Of a DNA stretch of 64,000 nucleotides, positions 36,492 to 44,438 are shown piece by piece; positions within the stretch are counted from its first letter, which is position 1; every line of letters begins with the position of its first letter. The position numbers and the translations under genes were made by a program. The notes under the pieces were generated by a model. The model did not search any database. It was given only the letters and a program-made list of their open reading frames with translations, and had not been told where the DNA came from. The stretch comes from Shewanella sp. UCD-KL21 (lineage in GTDB: Bacteria; Pseudomonadota; Gammaproteobacteria; Enterobacterales; Shewanellaceae), in contig NZ_MPHK01000018.1 in the NCBI RefSeq assembly GCF_001957135.1, forward strand, positions 31,456 to 95,455. The letters run 5' to 3'.

Positions 36492-38429
36492 ATGAAACAA
36501 CAACAAAAAAGACTACGCATATCAACGTTAGCGCTGGCGATGATGATGACGTATCAAGTACAAGCTGATGATGTAGAAAGAGACTCAATTTTAGATATCT
36601 CTGAAGTGATTGTGGTCCATGGCGAGCGTTCTTCAGTGACTGAGGCGGCTACGACCCATTGGAGCATTGATGAGGATGAGATTAAGGCAACAGGTGCACA
36701 AAGCCTTGATCAAGTACTAAAAACCGTACCGGGCATTTATGTCCGAGTTGGCGGCCAAGGCACTCCACGGGTAGATATCCGTGGCTTTAAAGCGCGCCAT
36801 GTTATTTATTTGATTAACGGCGTACCAGCAAATGATGCTGAAGATGGACAGTTTGATCCTAGTGTTATTCCTACCTCACAAATTGCCTCAGTTGAAGTCT
36901 CTGTCGGTCCTTCATCTGTACTGTATGGTCCCGGCGGCGCTGGTGGCGTGATTAATATTATTACTAAACAAGGTGATCGTTCTCCTGCGGTTTCTGGTCG
37001 CTTAGAGGTGGCACAAGATCATACCTTTAACGGCGATATCAGTGTTGCGGGTAGCGGTGATAAGTGGCAAGGCTTAGTGAACTACACCCGCCAGCAAACT
37101 GATGGCTGGCCAATGTCAGACGATTATGAAGACACAGATTACCAGCAAGGTGATATCCGCCAAAATGCCGATAAAACAGTAGATAATTTATATGCCCAAG
37201 GCAGTTACTTGATCAGCGATAAAACTCAGTTGATGGCAAATTTGAGTGTCAAAGACGGTGAATGGGGCAAACCAAGTCGCGATGGTCGTGGTTCAGGTAA
37301 AGTAAAATATGAGCGCGTTGATGATTATCAAGCTCATACAGTGCAGTTAGGCGTTGCCCATAAGTTTAATGATCAGTTCACCTTACGTGGTTTTGGCTAT
37401 CAAAATCAAAGTGAAGTGCTGGAAAGCGAATATAAAGATGAAACTTATTTAGCTGTAAAGTCGCAGCAAAACGGTACCTCAATCGTGCAAGGCGGTAACG
37501 TACAACTGATCTCTAATTTTGATGATGCCGGCATACTCACCACAGCGGTTATCGCTGAAAAGCAAAGTTGGGAGTCATATACCATTGATGGCGGCGATGA
37601 TGATTTTGATGATTCATCTTGGTTATATACCGCGGCACTAGAATACCAATATCAAGCTGACGACTATGGTGTGGTTATTGGCGCCTCAGCACATGATCAA
37701 GATCGGGTTGCCGATTCAGAAGTTGATTACTCAGGCCAGTTATCAGGTTATTGGCAAGCATCTGAAACTACGCGTCTTAATATGGGCGTAGCGCGCAAAG
37801 TGCGTTTCCCTTCAATGCGAAACCTTTACGCGATGTCAGTGGGTAATGCAGACTTACAGGCAGAAACATCACAACATTTTGAGTTAGGTTTACAGCAACA
37901 GTTAGGGCAGGCTACCGCGCTTAATATCGCAGGCTATAGCACTGATGCTGAAGACTATATCGCCAAAGATGTCGATGGTTTTTACCAGAATATGGAGCGC
38001 TATAATTTCAAAGGTGTTGATGTTCAACTAGAAAACAACAGCTTTGATGCGCTGTCAATGGCACTGTCTTATAGCTTCATCGATGCCGACGATCATGGCA
38101 CGCAAACATTAGAATACCGACCAAAACACCAAGTGCGTTTCCAAGCTGATTATGAATTGCCATTTGCCATGCGTATCAACTTCAATGTAGAGCGCGTTAT
38201 GGATCAGGTTTATTACGCCCAAGAAAAAGTTAACGGCGTTACCACCACGGTTGAGCAATCACTGCAAGACTATACCTTGGTTGATATTAATGTGGTGCAG
38301 CCTTTCTTAGATGACAAGTTAGAACTTTACCTGCGTGCCACCAACTTACTCGATGAAAATTACGATCAAAGCGAAGCTTTACCGCAAGCCGGTCGTCAGG
38401 TGTTCATCGGTATTAACTGGCAGATTTAG
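36492..38429 (+). CDS. TonB-dependent outer-membrane receptor
   Basis: 645 residues with signal peptide (cleaved near Val-Gln-Ala-Asp), TonB box region (ISEVIVVHGER), plug domain (IKATGAQSLDQVLKTVPGIYVR ... VDIRGFKARHVIYLINGVP ... VSVGPSSVLYGPGGAGGVINIITK) and a 22-strand barrel ending Gly-Ile-Asn-Trp-Gln-Ile. The similarity is to BtuB/siderophore-like receptors, but no Fur box or B12 riboswitch precedes it. It is followed after 14 bases by the ECF ATPase, so it probably feeds that transporter. Confidence 0.94.
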   Translation: MKQQQKRLRISTLALAMMMTYQVQADDVERDSILDISEVIVVHGERSSVTEAATTHWSIDEDEIKATGAQSLDQVLKTVPGIYVRVGGQGTPRVDIRGFKARHVIYLINGVPANDAEDGQFDPSVIPTSQIASVEVSVGPSSVLYGPGGAGGVINIITKQGDRSPAVSGRLEVAQDHTFNGDISVAGSGDKWQGLVNYTRQQTDGWPMSDDYEDTDYQQGDIRQNADKTVDNLYAQGSYLISDKTQLMANLSVKDGEWGKPSRDGRGSGKVKYERVDDYQAHTVQLGVAHKFNDQFTLRGFGYQNQSEVLESEYKDETYLAVKSQQNGTSIVQGGNVQLISNFDDAGILTTAVIAEKQSWESYTIDGGDDDFDDSSWLYTAALEYQYQADDYGVVIGASAHDQDRVADSEVDYSGQLSGYWQASETTRLNMGVARKVRFPSMRNLYAMSVGNADLQAETSQHFELGLQQQLGQATALNIAGYSTDAEDYIAKDVDGFYQNMERYNFKGVDVQLENNSFDALSMALSYSFIDADDHGTQTLEYRPKHQVRFQADYELPFAMRINFNVERVMDQVYYAQEKVNGVTTTVEQSLQDYTLVDINVVQPFLDDKLELYLRATNLLDENYDQSEALPQAGRQVFIGINWQI

Positions 38430-38443
38430 GTCTTTCGAAAAAG

Positions 38444-39832
38444 ATGATGCAGCTCATCGCATTAGCAGGAATTCATTTTAGCTATGGTTCGAACCAAACT
38501 GAGATCTTGGATGATCTCAATTTGGTTGTTAATCGCGGCGAGTGTCACTGCATTAACGGCCCTACAGGTTGCGGCAAGTCGAGCTTGCTACATTTGCTAG
38601 CAGGTGAAACCTCGCGACCTTTTGCGGGCGATATTTATCGCTGTGAGTCATTAATGGTTGGCTTAGTGATGCAAGACCCAAACGTACAAGTATTACGTCA
38701 AACGGTCGGCGCTGAAATTGCCTTTGGGCTCGAAAATTTAACTGTACCTGCTGAGCTGATGGTCGAAAAAGCCCAACAAGCGCTGCGACGAGTTGGGCTA
38801 TTTGTTAGTTTGGACTCGCCAATATCGGCGCTGTCTTTAGGGCAAAAATACCGCTTAATGATGGCGGCGCAATTAGTGTTTAATCCCACTTTATTATTGC
38901 TGGATGAACCTTGGGCCCAGCTTGATGATAATGGCGTAAAAGAACTGAAATCAGTACTAAAAACCTTGTTAAGTGATGGGGTTGCTATTGTCATTGTTGA
39001 GCATAACCCTAGCGCTTTTGCTGAGTTAATAGACTACGTTTGGCGCTTAGAAAAGGGTGTATTAACGCCAGAGACTATTGAAGGCGTTAGCGCCAATCAT
39101 CGCCGCGGTGTTAATGCCAGCCAGTCCGTCAATGCCAAGGGGGACACAACAGCCCATAACAGCGAGTGCCTAGTAACCATTGAGCCCCACCAATTTTGTT
39201 TTGAACAGCAACAGCCCTTATTTGAATGTCCTGCACCTTTGTCATTACATAGTGGCGAAATTATTGCGCTAATCGGTGATAACGGCGTCGGTAAAACAAG
39301 CTTAGTAAAAGCATTAGCAGGTATCCAAACTAACCTTGGGGATTTGCCAATAGTGTTATTAGGGAAATCGCCCCAAATGGGCATTTACCGGGAAGATTTA
39401 GGCCTATTGATGCAGCGCCCCAATCGTCAATTGTTTGAGCAAACAGTTATGGCTGAACTGCAATTTAGTTTAAAGCGCTTCAAGTTACCTATTTTGCGCG
39501 CTGAGCAAATTTTGCAGCAGTTAAATCTGATGCATTTAGCCCATTGTTCACCGCACAAATTATCTTATGGGCAGCAACATATCATCGCCTTAGCTTCTTT
39601 AGTTTGCTTACAACCCAAGGTATTACTGTTAGATGATCCCTTTGCAGGCTTAGATAATCAGCATATTGAAAAAGTGGTGCAGCTATTACAGCAATTAGCT
39701 CACCAAGGCTGCGGTATTTTACTCACCAGCCACCGTGAAATTGCGTTTATTAATGTGGATCGCTACTGGAAAATCCAAGCTGGCCAACTGCTAGTGGGTG
39801 CAGATAAAAGCGAGCCGTGTCATGTGGGCTAG
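38444..39832 (+). CDS. ECF-type ABC ATPase with two fused nucleotide-binding domains
   Basis: 462 residues. NBD1: Walker A GPTGCGKSS, signature LSLGQKYRL, Walker B LLLLDEPWAQLDD. NBD2: GDNGVGKTS, LSYGQQHII, VLLLDDPFAGLDN. Both signatures deviate from LSGGQ, and NBD2 has Asp (codon 39635-39637) where the catalytic Glu normally sits, so the domains may be asymmetric. The fused A1-A2 layout is typical of ECF (CbiO-like) modules. ATG 38447 is an equally possible start. It overlaps the T-component gene. Confidence 0.92.
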   Translation: MMQLIALAGIHFSYGSNQTEILDDLNLVVNRGECHCINGPTGCGKSSLLHLLAGETSRPFAGDIYRCESLMVGLVMQDPNVQVLRQTVGAEIAFGLENLTVPAELMVEKAQQALRRVGLFVSLDSPISALSLGQKYRLMMAAQLVFNPTLLLLDEPWAQLDDNGVKELKSVLKTLLSDGVAIVIVEHNPSAFAELIDYVWRLEKGVLTPETIEGVSANHRRGVNASQSVNAKGDTTAHNSECLVTIEPHQFCFEQQQPLFECPAPLSLHSGEIIALIGDNGVGKTSLVKALAGIQTNLGDLPIVLLGKSPQMGIYREDLGLLMQRPNRQLFEQTVMAELQFSLKRFKLPILRAEQILQQLNLMHLAHCSPHKLSYGQQHIIALASLVCLQPKVLLLDDPFAGLDNQHIEKVVQLLQQLAHQGCGILLTSHREIAFINVDRYWKIQAGQLLVGADKSEPCHVG

Positions 39833-40511
39833 AGGTCAGCGCGATGGCAAGCGTCATCAACAAGCAAAGTTTACCGCATCTAAGCTGAGCTCGAGTCATT
39901 ACTGCGCCTTGGCGTTATTACTGAGTGTGGTGTTATCCAGCTGCGCCTTTTTCTTGCCTGATAGTGGCCTAGCGTGGCTGTTTATGGTGGATATGTTGTT
40001 AGTGATCCACGGGCTGTATTTAAAAAATAAAATCACGGCATTGCTGCGTATTGCGCTAGTGCAACTGGCTGTAACCTTGCCGTTTTATTATTTATTTCAT
40101 GGCGACGGGCAATTATTTGAAGGCATGCTAGTCGTGCTAAGGGTGTTTTTGGCGTTATTACCTGGCTGGTGGCTGTCGAGTACTCAACCTCCTGAAAGGC
40201 TCGGAGAAGTACTTTGCTGGGGCTTACCTGCTAAGTGGGCATTTGTGATTGCTGCATCAATCGGCTTATTGCCTTTTATGCTGCAAGAAACCAAAGAAAT
40301 ATACGCCATGCAGCGTTTACGGGGCGCCAACATTTCACCTAAAGCATTACGAAACCCTAAAAACTGGCCTGAAGTCATTCACTGCGTGTTATTACCTGTG
40401 TTAATTCAATTACTCAAATTATCAAAGCAAATGGCAACCGCTGCCAAGTTTCGTCATTTCGGTAAAGCCCCTAAGCCAACACATTGGCCTTCAACAAGAG
40501 AGGACAAATGA
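39822..40511 (+). CDS. ECF transporter T component (CbiQ/EcfT-like)
   Basis: 229 residues from ATG 39822; a GTG at 39798 would extend it by eight codons. Four or five membrane helices and a C-terminal cytoplasmic part carrying AMQRLRGANIS, resembling the Ala-Arg-Gly motifs with which EcfT couples to the ATPases. It overlaps the ATPase end by 11 bases and the next gene by four (ATGA). The energy-coupling module is thus complete. Confidence 0.88.
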   Translation: MWARGQRDGKRHQQAKFTASKLSSSHYCALALLLSVVLSSCAFFLPDSGLAWLFMVDMLLVIHGLYLKNKITALLRIALVQLAVTLPFYYLFHGDGQLFEGMLVVLRVFLALLPGWWLSSTQPPERLGEVLCWGLPAKWAFVIAASIGLLPFMLQETKEIYAMQRLRGANISPKALRNPKNWPEVIHCVLLPVLIQLLKLSKQMATAAKFRHFGKAPKPTHWPSTREDK

Positions 40512-41071
40512 AAAAATCATTTGAGTTGCAAGATGCTCTATTTATTGGCTTTTGTGCCACATTGTTAGTGGCATGCAAAAGCATGTTACGTCTCAAACTG
40601 GGTTTGAGTGGTCATTCCATGTTTTTAATGACCTTTTTTTACCTTATTTGTTATGGCGCCGTTGGCCGCATTGGCAGCATTTCTGCCTGTGGTTTACTAG
40701 CGGGATTGGTTGCCATGATGCTGAGTGTTGGCAAAGGTGGGCCACTGATTATCGTTAAATTTGCCTTGCCAGCAATCGCCATGGATTTGGCCTTACTGTT
40801 TATGGCGGGACTATTTAATTTGCGCTGGCAAAGCATCATTCTAGCCTTGGTCGGCTGCTTTGCTTGGGCGGCGAGAGGCTGGGTGGCAAATTTAATGATT
40901 GGTATGAGCGGGCAAGTGGCCTTAGCGAAATTTGGCCTGAACTTTATTCAAGGCGCCGCTTTTGCTATCGCGGCGGCGCTATTGGTTCCGCCAGTATTAA
41001 AGCGGCTCTATGCCCATGACTTGTTGGCTGGTAATCAGCTAGATAATGAGCAACTCAATAACAAAAAATAG
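40508..41071 (+). CDS. putative ECF S component (substrate-binding membrane protein)
   Basis: 187 residues from the ATG in the ATGA overlap (40508). Five or six hydrophobic helices, a Lys/Arg-rich first loop (KSMLRLKLGLSGHSMF), and Gly-rich segments (YGAVGRIGSISACGLLAG). Size and position match an ECF S component. No ThiT, RibU, BioY or CbiM signature is seen, so the substrate is open. Confidence 0.8.
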   Translation: MKKSFELQDALFIGFCATLLVACKSMLRLKLGLSGHSMFLMTFFYLICYGAVGRIGSISACGLLAGLVAMMLSVGKGGPLIIVKFALPAIAMDLALLFMAGLFNLRWQSIILALVGCFAWAARGWVANLMIGMSGQVALAKFGLNFIQGAAFAIAAALLVPPVLKRLYAHDLLAGNQLDNEQLNNKK

Positions 41072-41113
41072 CAGCAAGGTGCTGCAATTAAATTATACAA
41101 ATAAGGCAATAAA

Positions 41114-41875
41114 ATGAAATCTTGGTTGATATGTATTGATGACACCGATGATATTTGTACTAAAGGTACTGGCGAAATAGCAGAGGAAATTGCTGCAAAA
41201 CTCAATGCTAAGCAGCCTGATGGCCATAGTAAAAATACGGCCAGCCCATTTGTCACCCGCCATCAATTGTTTGTGCATCCTGACATTCCTTACACATCTC
41301 ATAACAGTGCAATGTGTTTTCAGATTGAATCTGATTTAAGCTTATTGCAGATAAAAACAATCTGCGTAAAGCATTTAAAGCAAGAGTCAGCGGCGGCAGC
41401 CGATCCTGGTTTAGCCATTTTAGATTTAGCCGCTGAGTTTGATATTAAGCAATTAATTAGCTTTGGGCAGCAGGCGAAAGTCCAAGTTAAAACCAAGCAG
41501 CAAGCTTATGAATTAGCTGAATCACAAGGTGTTGATTTATCTGAACACGGCGGCACTGGCCAAGGGGTAATTGGCGCTATTGCAGGTATTGGTTTACGCC
41601 TTAGTGGCCAAGATGGCCGAGTAAAAGGGCAAATAAAACTGGGGCAACAAGCCGATGGCTCTGATGAAATTAAGCTATCAGTTAAGCAAGCATTAGCGCT
41701 GACAGGACTGCAAACTGTGGTCTCAGTGACGGGTGAGGAATTAGCAACAGATGCGCTACTTACCTTAAGCGGAAAAATTAAAGCGGTTTATACCCAATGC
41801 CAGTTTGCTTTGTTAGTCAGTTATAAGAATGGTCAATGGGTTAATGCCACTAAGCAGCAGTTGAAGTCATACTAA
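41114..41875 (+). CDS. TiaS-like ATP-dependent enzyme (related to tRNA-Ile2 agmatinylcytidine synthetase N-terminal half)
   Basis: 253 residues, soluble. It opens WLICIDDTDDICTKGTGEI, close to the IDDTD motif that begins archaeal TiaS, followed by a TiaS-like VHPDIPYTSHNSA stretch (TiaS: NP.IPYKTRGN) and a mid-protein HGGTGQGVIGAIAGIGLR segment. TiaS uses ATP to attach agmatine to C34 of tRNA, but bacteria use TilS/lysidine instead, and the C-terminal RNA-binding domains of TiaS are absent here. It may modify a small molecule instead. Its place in the ECF operon (42 bases after the S component) suggests processing of the imported compound. Confidence 0.75.
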   Translation: MKSWLICIDDTDDICTKGTGEIAEEIAAKLNAKQPDGHSKNTASPFVTRHQLFVHPDIPYTSHNSAMCFQIESDLSLLQIKTICVKHLKQESAAAADPGLAILDLAAEFDIKQLISFGQQAKVQVKTKQQAYELAESQGVDLSEHGGTGQGVIGAIAGIGLRLSGQDGRVKGQIKLGQQADGSDEIKLSVKQALALTGLQTVVSVTGEELATDALLTLSGKIKAVYTQCQFALLVSYKNGQWVNATKQQLKSY

Positions 41876-41899
41876 TTATCATTGGAGCAAAACAGTCAA

Positions 41900-42163
41900 A
41901 TGCAAAATATGGCCCCAAATAGCATGGTAGAAAACATGCAGCAGTGGTTTATTCAACAAGATGATTTATGGCTATTTAGGTTTGGTGTTGAGGATTATGC
42001 TGTCGCCCGTCAAGCCGCTGCAAGTTGTGAGACTTTTCTTGTTGATGATGAAGATGAGCATACAGATAACAGCTTGCTGTCTTGCTATAACTGCATGTAT
42101 CGCCGCTGGCAGCCAGACAGTTTTCATTGTCATAAGAGTCGGGTTAATAACCGAAAACGTTAA
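41900..42163 (+). CDS. small Cys-rich protein, possible metal-binding, last gene of the ECF operon
   Basis: 87 residues from the ATG at 41900 (GGAG 12 bases upstream); a TTG at 41882 is an alternative. The C-terminus has a C-x2-C-x11-C-x-H cluster (CYNCMYRRWQPDSFHCHK) that could bind zinc or an Fe-S centre, with a basic tail. No family recognised. It follows the TiaS-like gene by about 25 bases. Confidence 0.6.
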   Translation: MQNMAPNSMVENMQQWFIQQDDLWLFRFGVEDYAVARQAAASCETFLVDDEDEHTDNSLLSCYNCMYRRWQPDSFHCHKSRVNNRKR

Positions 42164-42200
42164 ATACAGCCTTTATAGGCTCATCTGCGCCATGATAAAA

Positions 42201-42244
42201 CCGAAGTGAAACGGGCTAAGACTATTTAGCCGTTATTGCTTCGG
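42201..42244. repeat. long hairpin after the ECF operon
   Basis: Outer arms CCGAAG / CTTCGG and inner arms around GGCTAA / TTAGCC form a two-part stem. There is no T run. It may mark the operon's transcript end. Confidence 0.5.
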
Positions 42245-42255
42245 TGTCTGCTGCG

Positions 42256-42275
42256 TTTTGGAACTCGTTCCAAAA
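42256..42275. promoter_or_regulatory. perfect 20-bp palindromic operator upstream of the flavoprotein gene
   Basis: TTTTGGAACTCGTTCCAAAA: nine-base perfect arms, two-base centre. Typical of a TetR-family dimer site; a second weaker copy lies 115 bases downstream. Confidence 0.75.
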
Positions 42276-42329
42276 TGATTTACTCATTACAATTTTCCTG
42301 AAAACCCTACCTACAATTGATTAGTGACA

Positions 42330-42347
42330 TAAAAGTAATCACTTTTA
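42330..42347. promoter_or_regulatory. second-type inverted repeat in the flavoprotein promoter
   Basis: TAAAAGTAATCACTTTTA, seven-base arms. It lies between the two TGGAAC-type sites and differs from them in sequence, so it may bind another regulator, for instance the LysR at 44439. Confidence 0.45.
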
Positions 42348-42370
42348 ACATATTCCAACATTAGTTCCCG

Positions 42371-42387
42371 TTTTGGAATTGGTTCCA
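42371..42387. promoter_or_regulatory. second, imperfect copy of the TTTTGGAA operator
   Basis: TTTTGGAATTGGTTCCA shares the left arm and the TTCCA right arm of the site at 42256. It lies 45 bases before the flavoprotein ATG. Confidence 0.6.
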
Positions 42388-42431
42388 GCCCTATGATGAA
42401 GGAGTCAATTAAAACAGAAGGGTGATGACCG

Positions 42432-43952
42432 ATGACTAAAATAGACTTATTGGGACGCCGTAAATTTATCACGGGTTTAGGCGTAGCAGCAGGCGCTGCA
42501 ATGGTTGCACCTGCGATGGCAGTGTCAGAAAAAGCGACAGGTGTTAAGTGGGATGAAGAATTTGAAATTGTTATTATTGGTTCGGGTTTTGCCGGATTAG
42601 CCGCAGCAATTGAAGCGAAAAAGCTGGGCGCAAAAGATGTGCATATTTTTGAAAAGATGTCCTACTTTGGTGGTAACTCCGCTATTAATGGTGGTCTGTT
42701 TGCGGCGCCGCAAACGCCAATGCAGAAAAAGGAAGGCGTTGACGATTCAGTCGAACGCATGGTTGCTGACCAAATGAAAGCAGGTCGCGGTATTGCAGAT
42801 GAAGCATTACTGCGCCATGTGGCAGAGCATGCAGTAGAAGCATTGCAAATGACCTTAGATGCAGGCTCAGAATACCATCCGTATTTACAACAGCTTGGTG
42901 GCCACTCTGTAGCGCGTACTTATCAAACCACAGTAAGTTGTGGCGCAGGGATCACCCAGCCATTACTTAAAAAGTGTCGTGACTTAGGGGTTAAAACTCA
43001 TAACCGCGCTAAATTTGAAGGTTTCTTAGTGGGTGAAAAAGGTGAAGTCTTAGGCGTTAAAATGCGTCAAAACTATCACTTTGAAGAAGACCAACCAGGT
43101 AAAGTGATTAATGTGAGAGCCAAGCGTGGCGTGATCATGGCCACTGGTGGTTTTGCGCAAAATGTTAATTTACGTATGGCGCAAGATCCAACTCTTACAG
43201 CAGAAGTAGGGTGTACAAATGCTCCCGGCGCAACCGGTGAAGGCATGTATGAAATGTTCCGCTTAGGTGCGGTGCCAGTCCATTTAGCCCATATTCAATC
43301 TGGCCCATGGGCATCACCTGATGAAGGTGGCTTTGGCTATGTGTCTAACTACTCTATTTATAATTTCCCACATTCAATGGCGGTAAACCGCTTAACCGGT
43401 AAGCGTTTCATGAATGAAATTGCGGATCGTAAAACCCGCGCCGATGCTGAGCTAAGCTGTCGCGACGAGCAAGGTAATCCATATCCTCCATTGCTTATAA
43501 CCAGCTACAAGGATTCTAAAAAGCATCCAAATACCAAGAAGGTGATTAAGTATAACGTTGGCTGGAAGTTCGACTCTGTTGAGGAGTTAGCGAGCCATTT
43601 CAATGTGCCAGTTAAAGCACTTAAAGATCAGATTGCAGAATATAACCAATACGTTAAGTCAGGCGATGACAAACAGTTTGGTAAGAACATGACCAAGGCT
43701 GCTGGTAAATACATTGAAGCGCCATTTACCGTGGTGCGTTTATGGCCAAAAGTGCATTACTGCCAAGGTGGGGTGCAAATTACTACTAAAGCTGAAGTGA
43801 AAGACAGTTTCACAGGACAAGCGATAACAGGTTTATTTGCTGCAGGTGAAGTATGTGGTGGGATCCATGGGGTCAGCCGTTTAGGAAGTTGTTCAATTCC
43901 TGAATGTATGGTGATGGGTATGACAGCCGCTCGTAGCATGATGAATGCTTAA
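42432..43952 (+). CDS. TAT-exported flavoprotein reductase subunit (fumarate reductase/flavocytochrome c family)
   Basis: 506 residues. TAT signal GRRKFITGLG plus hydrophobic stretch to about residue 30; FAD-binding GSGFAGLAAAIEAK and EKMSYFGGNSAINGG; a near-C-terminal GEVCGGIHGVSRLG motif. Heme is absent, supplied by the tetraheme protein that follows. Relative to fumarate reductase Fcc3, His442 and Arg483 seem to match its His504 and Arg545, but the motif reads HYCQGG, the first substrate His is not apparent (IQSGPW) and GSCSIPEC replaces the usual GGNA segment. The acceptor is thus probably not fumarate; an enoate such as a methacrylate-like compound is possible. Confidence 0.9.
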   Translation: MTKIDLLGRRKFITGLGVAAGAAMVAPAMAVSEKATGVKWDEEFEIVIIGSGFAGLAAAIEAKKLGAKDVHIFEKMSYFGGNSAINGGLFAAPQTPMQKKEGVDDSVERMVADQMKAGRGIADEALLRHVAEHAVEALQMTLDAGSEYHPYLQQLGGHSVARTYQTTVSCGAGITQPLLKKCRDLGVKTHNRAKFEGFLVGEKGEVLGVKMRQNYHFEEDQPGKVINVRAKRGVIMATGGFAQNVNLRMAQDPTLTAEVGCTNAPGATGEGMYEMFRLGAVPVHLAHIQSGPWASPDEGGFGYVSNYSIYNFPHSMAVNRLTGKRFMNEIADRKTRADAELSCRDEQGNPYPPLLITSYKDSKKHPNTKKVIKYNVGWKFDSVEELASHFNVPVKALKDQIAEYNQYVKSGDDKQFGKNMTKAAGKYIEAPFTVVRLWPKVHYCQGGVQITTKAEVKDSFTGQAITGLFAAGEVCGGIHGVSRLGSCSIPECMVMGMTAARSMMNA

Positions 43953-43980
43953 CATAGCAAGTAAACAAGAGGAATTATTG

Positions 43981-44334
43981 ATGAAAACATTAAAGATTAT
44001 GCTTGCACTGGCTATGTTTGGTTTTGCCAGCTTATCAGCTCAAGCAGTAGAAATTCGTGATTACCACAAAGAGGTGATCGGTAAAGATTGTAAGGCCTGC
44101 CATGATCAAGGCATTAAGCAATTTCCATCTGATGAATCGTGTTTATCGTGTCACAATGTCGATGACTTAGCTGAGCAAACCGCCCGCAGTGAAGAAGATA
44201 AGTGGCAAAATCCACATAACAACCTTCATTACGGTAAAGAGCTACCTTGCCAAGAGTGTCACAGCGAGCATAAAGCGAAAAAGCCACTGTGCAGTAATTG
44301 TCACACCTTTGAGTACGACAAGCATAAAGAATAA
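43981..44334 (+). CDS. periplasmic tetraheme cytochrome c, electron donor to the flavoprotein
   Basis: 117 residues from the ATG at 43981 (GAGG eight bases upstream) with a Sec signal peptide ending near Ala-Gln-Ala. Four CxxCH hemes (CKACH, CLSCH, CQECH, CSNCH) resemble the N-terminal heme domain of flavocytochrome c. Separate flavin and heme subunits are known from methacrylate reductase and related Shewanella pairs. It starts 28 bases after the flavoprotein and is followed by a terminator. Confidence 0.95.
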   Translation: MKTLKIMLALAMFGFASLSAQAVEIRDYHKEVIGKDCKACHDQGIKQFPSDESCLSCHNVDDLAEQTARSEEDKWQNPHNNLHYGKELPCQECHSEHKAKKPLCSNCHTFEYDKHKE

Positions 44335-44361
44335 GCTTGCTGCTTAGTGTTACCCCAAACC

Positions 44362-44387
44362 AAAGGAGCGTTTATCGCTCCTTTTTT
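44362..44387 (+). terminator. intrinsic terminator after the tetraheme cytochrome
   Basis: AAAGGAGCG, five-base loop, CGCTCCTTT, with T run. Confidence 0.93.
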
Positions 44388-44438
44388 ATGTTGGTAATTC
44401 GGTAGCCGCTGGTTAAAAAGACGTTTTAAAATAGAGAA

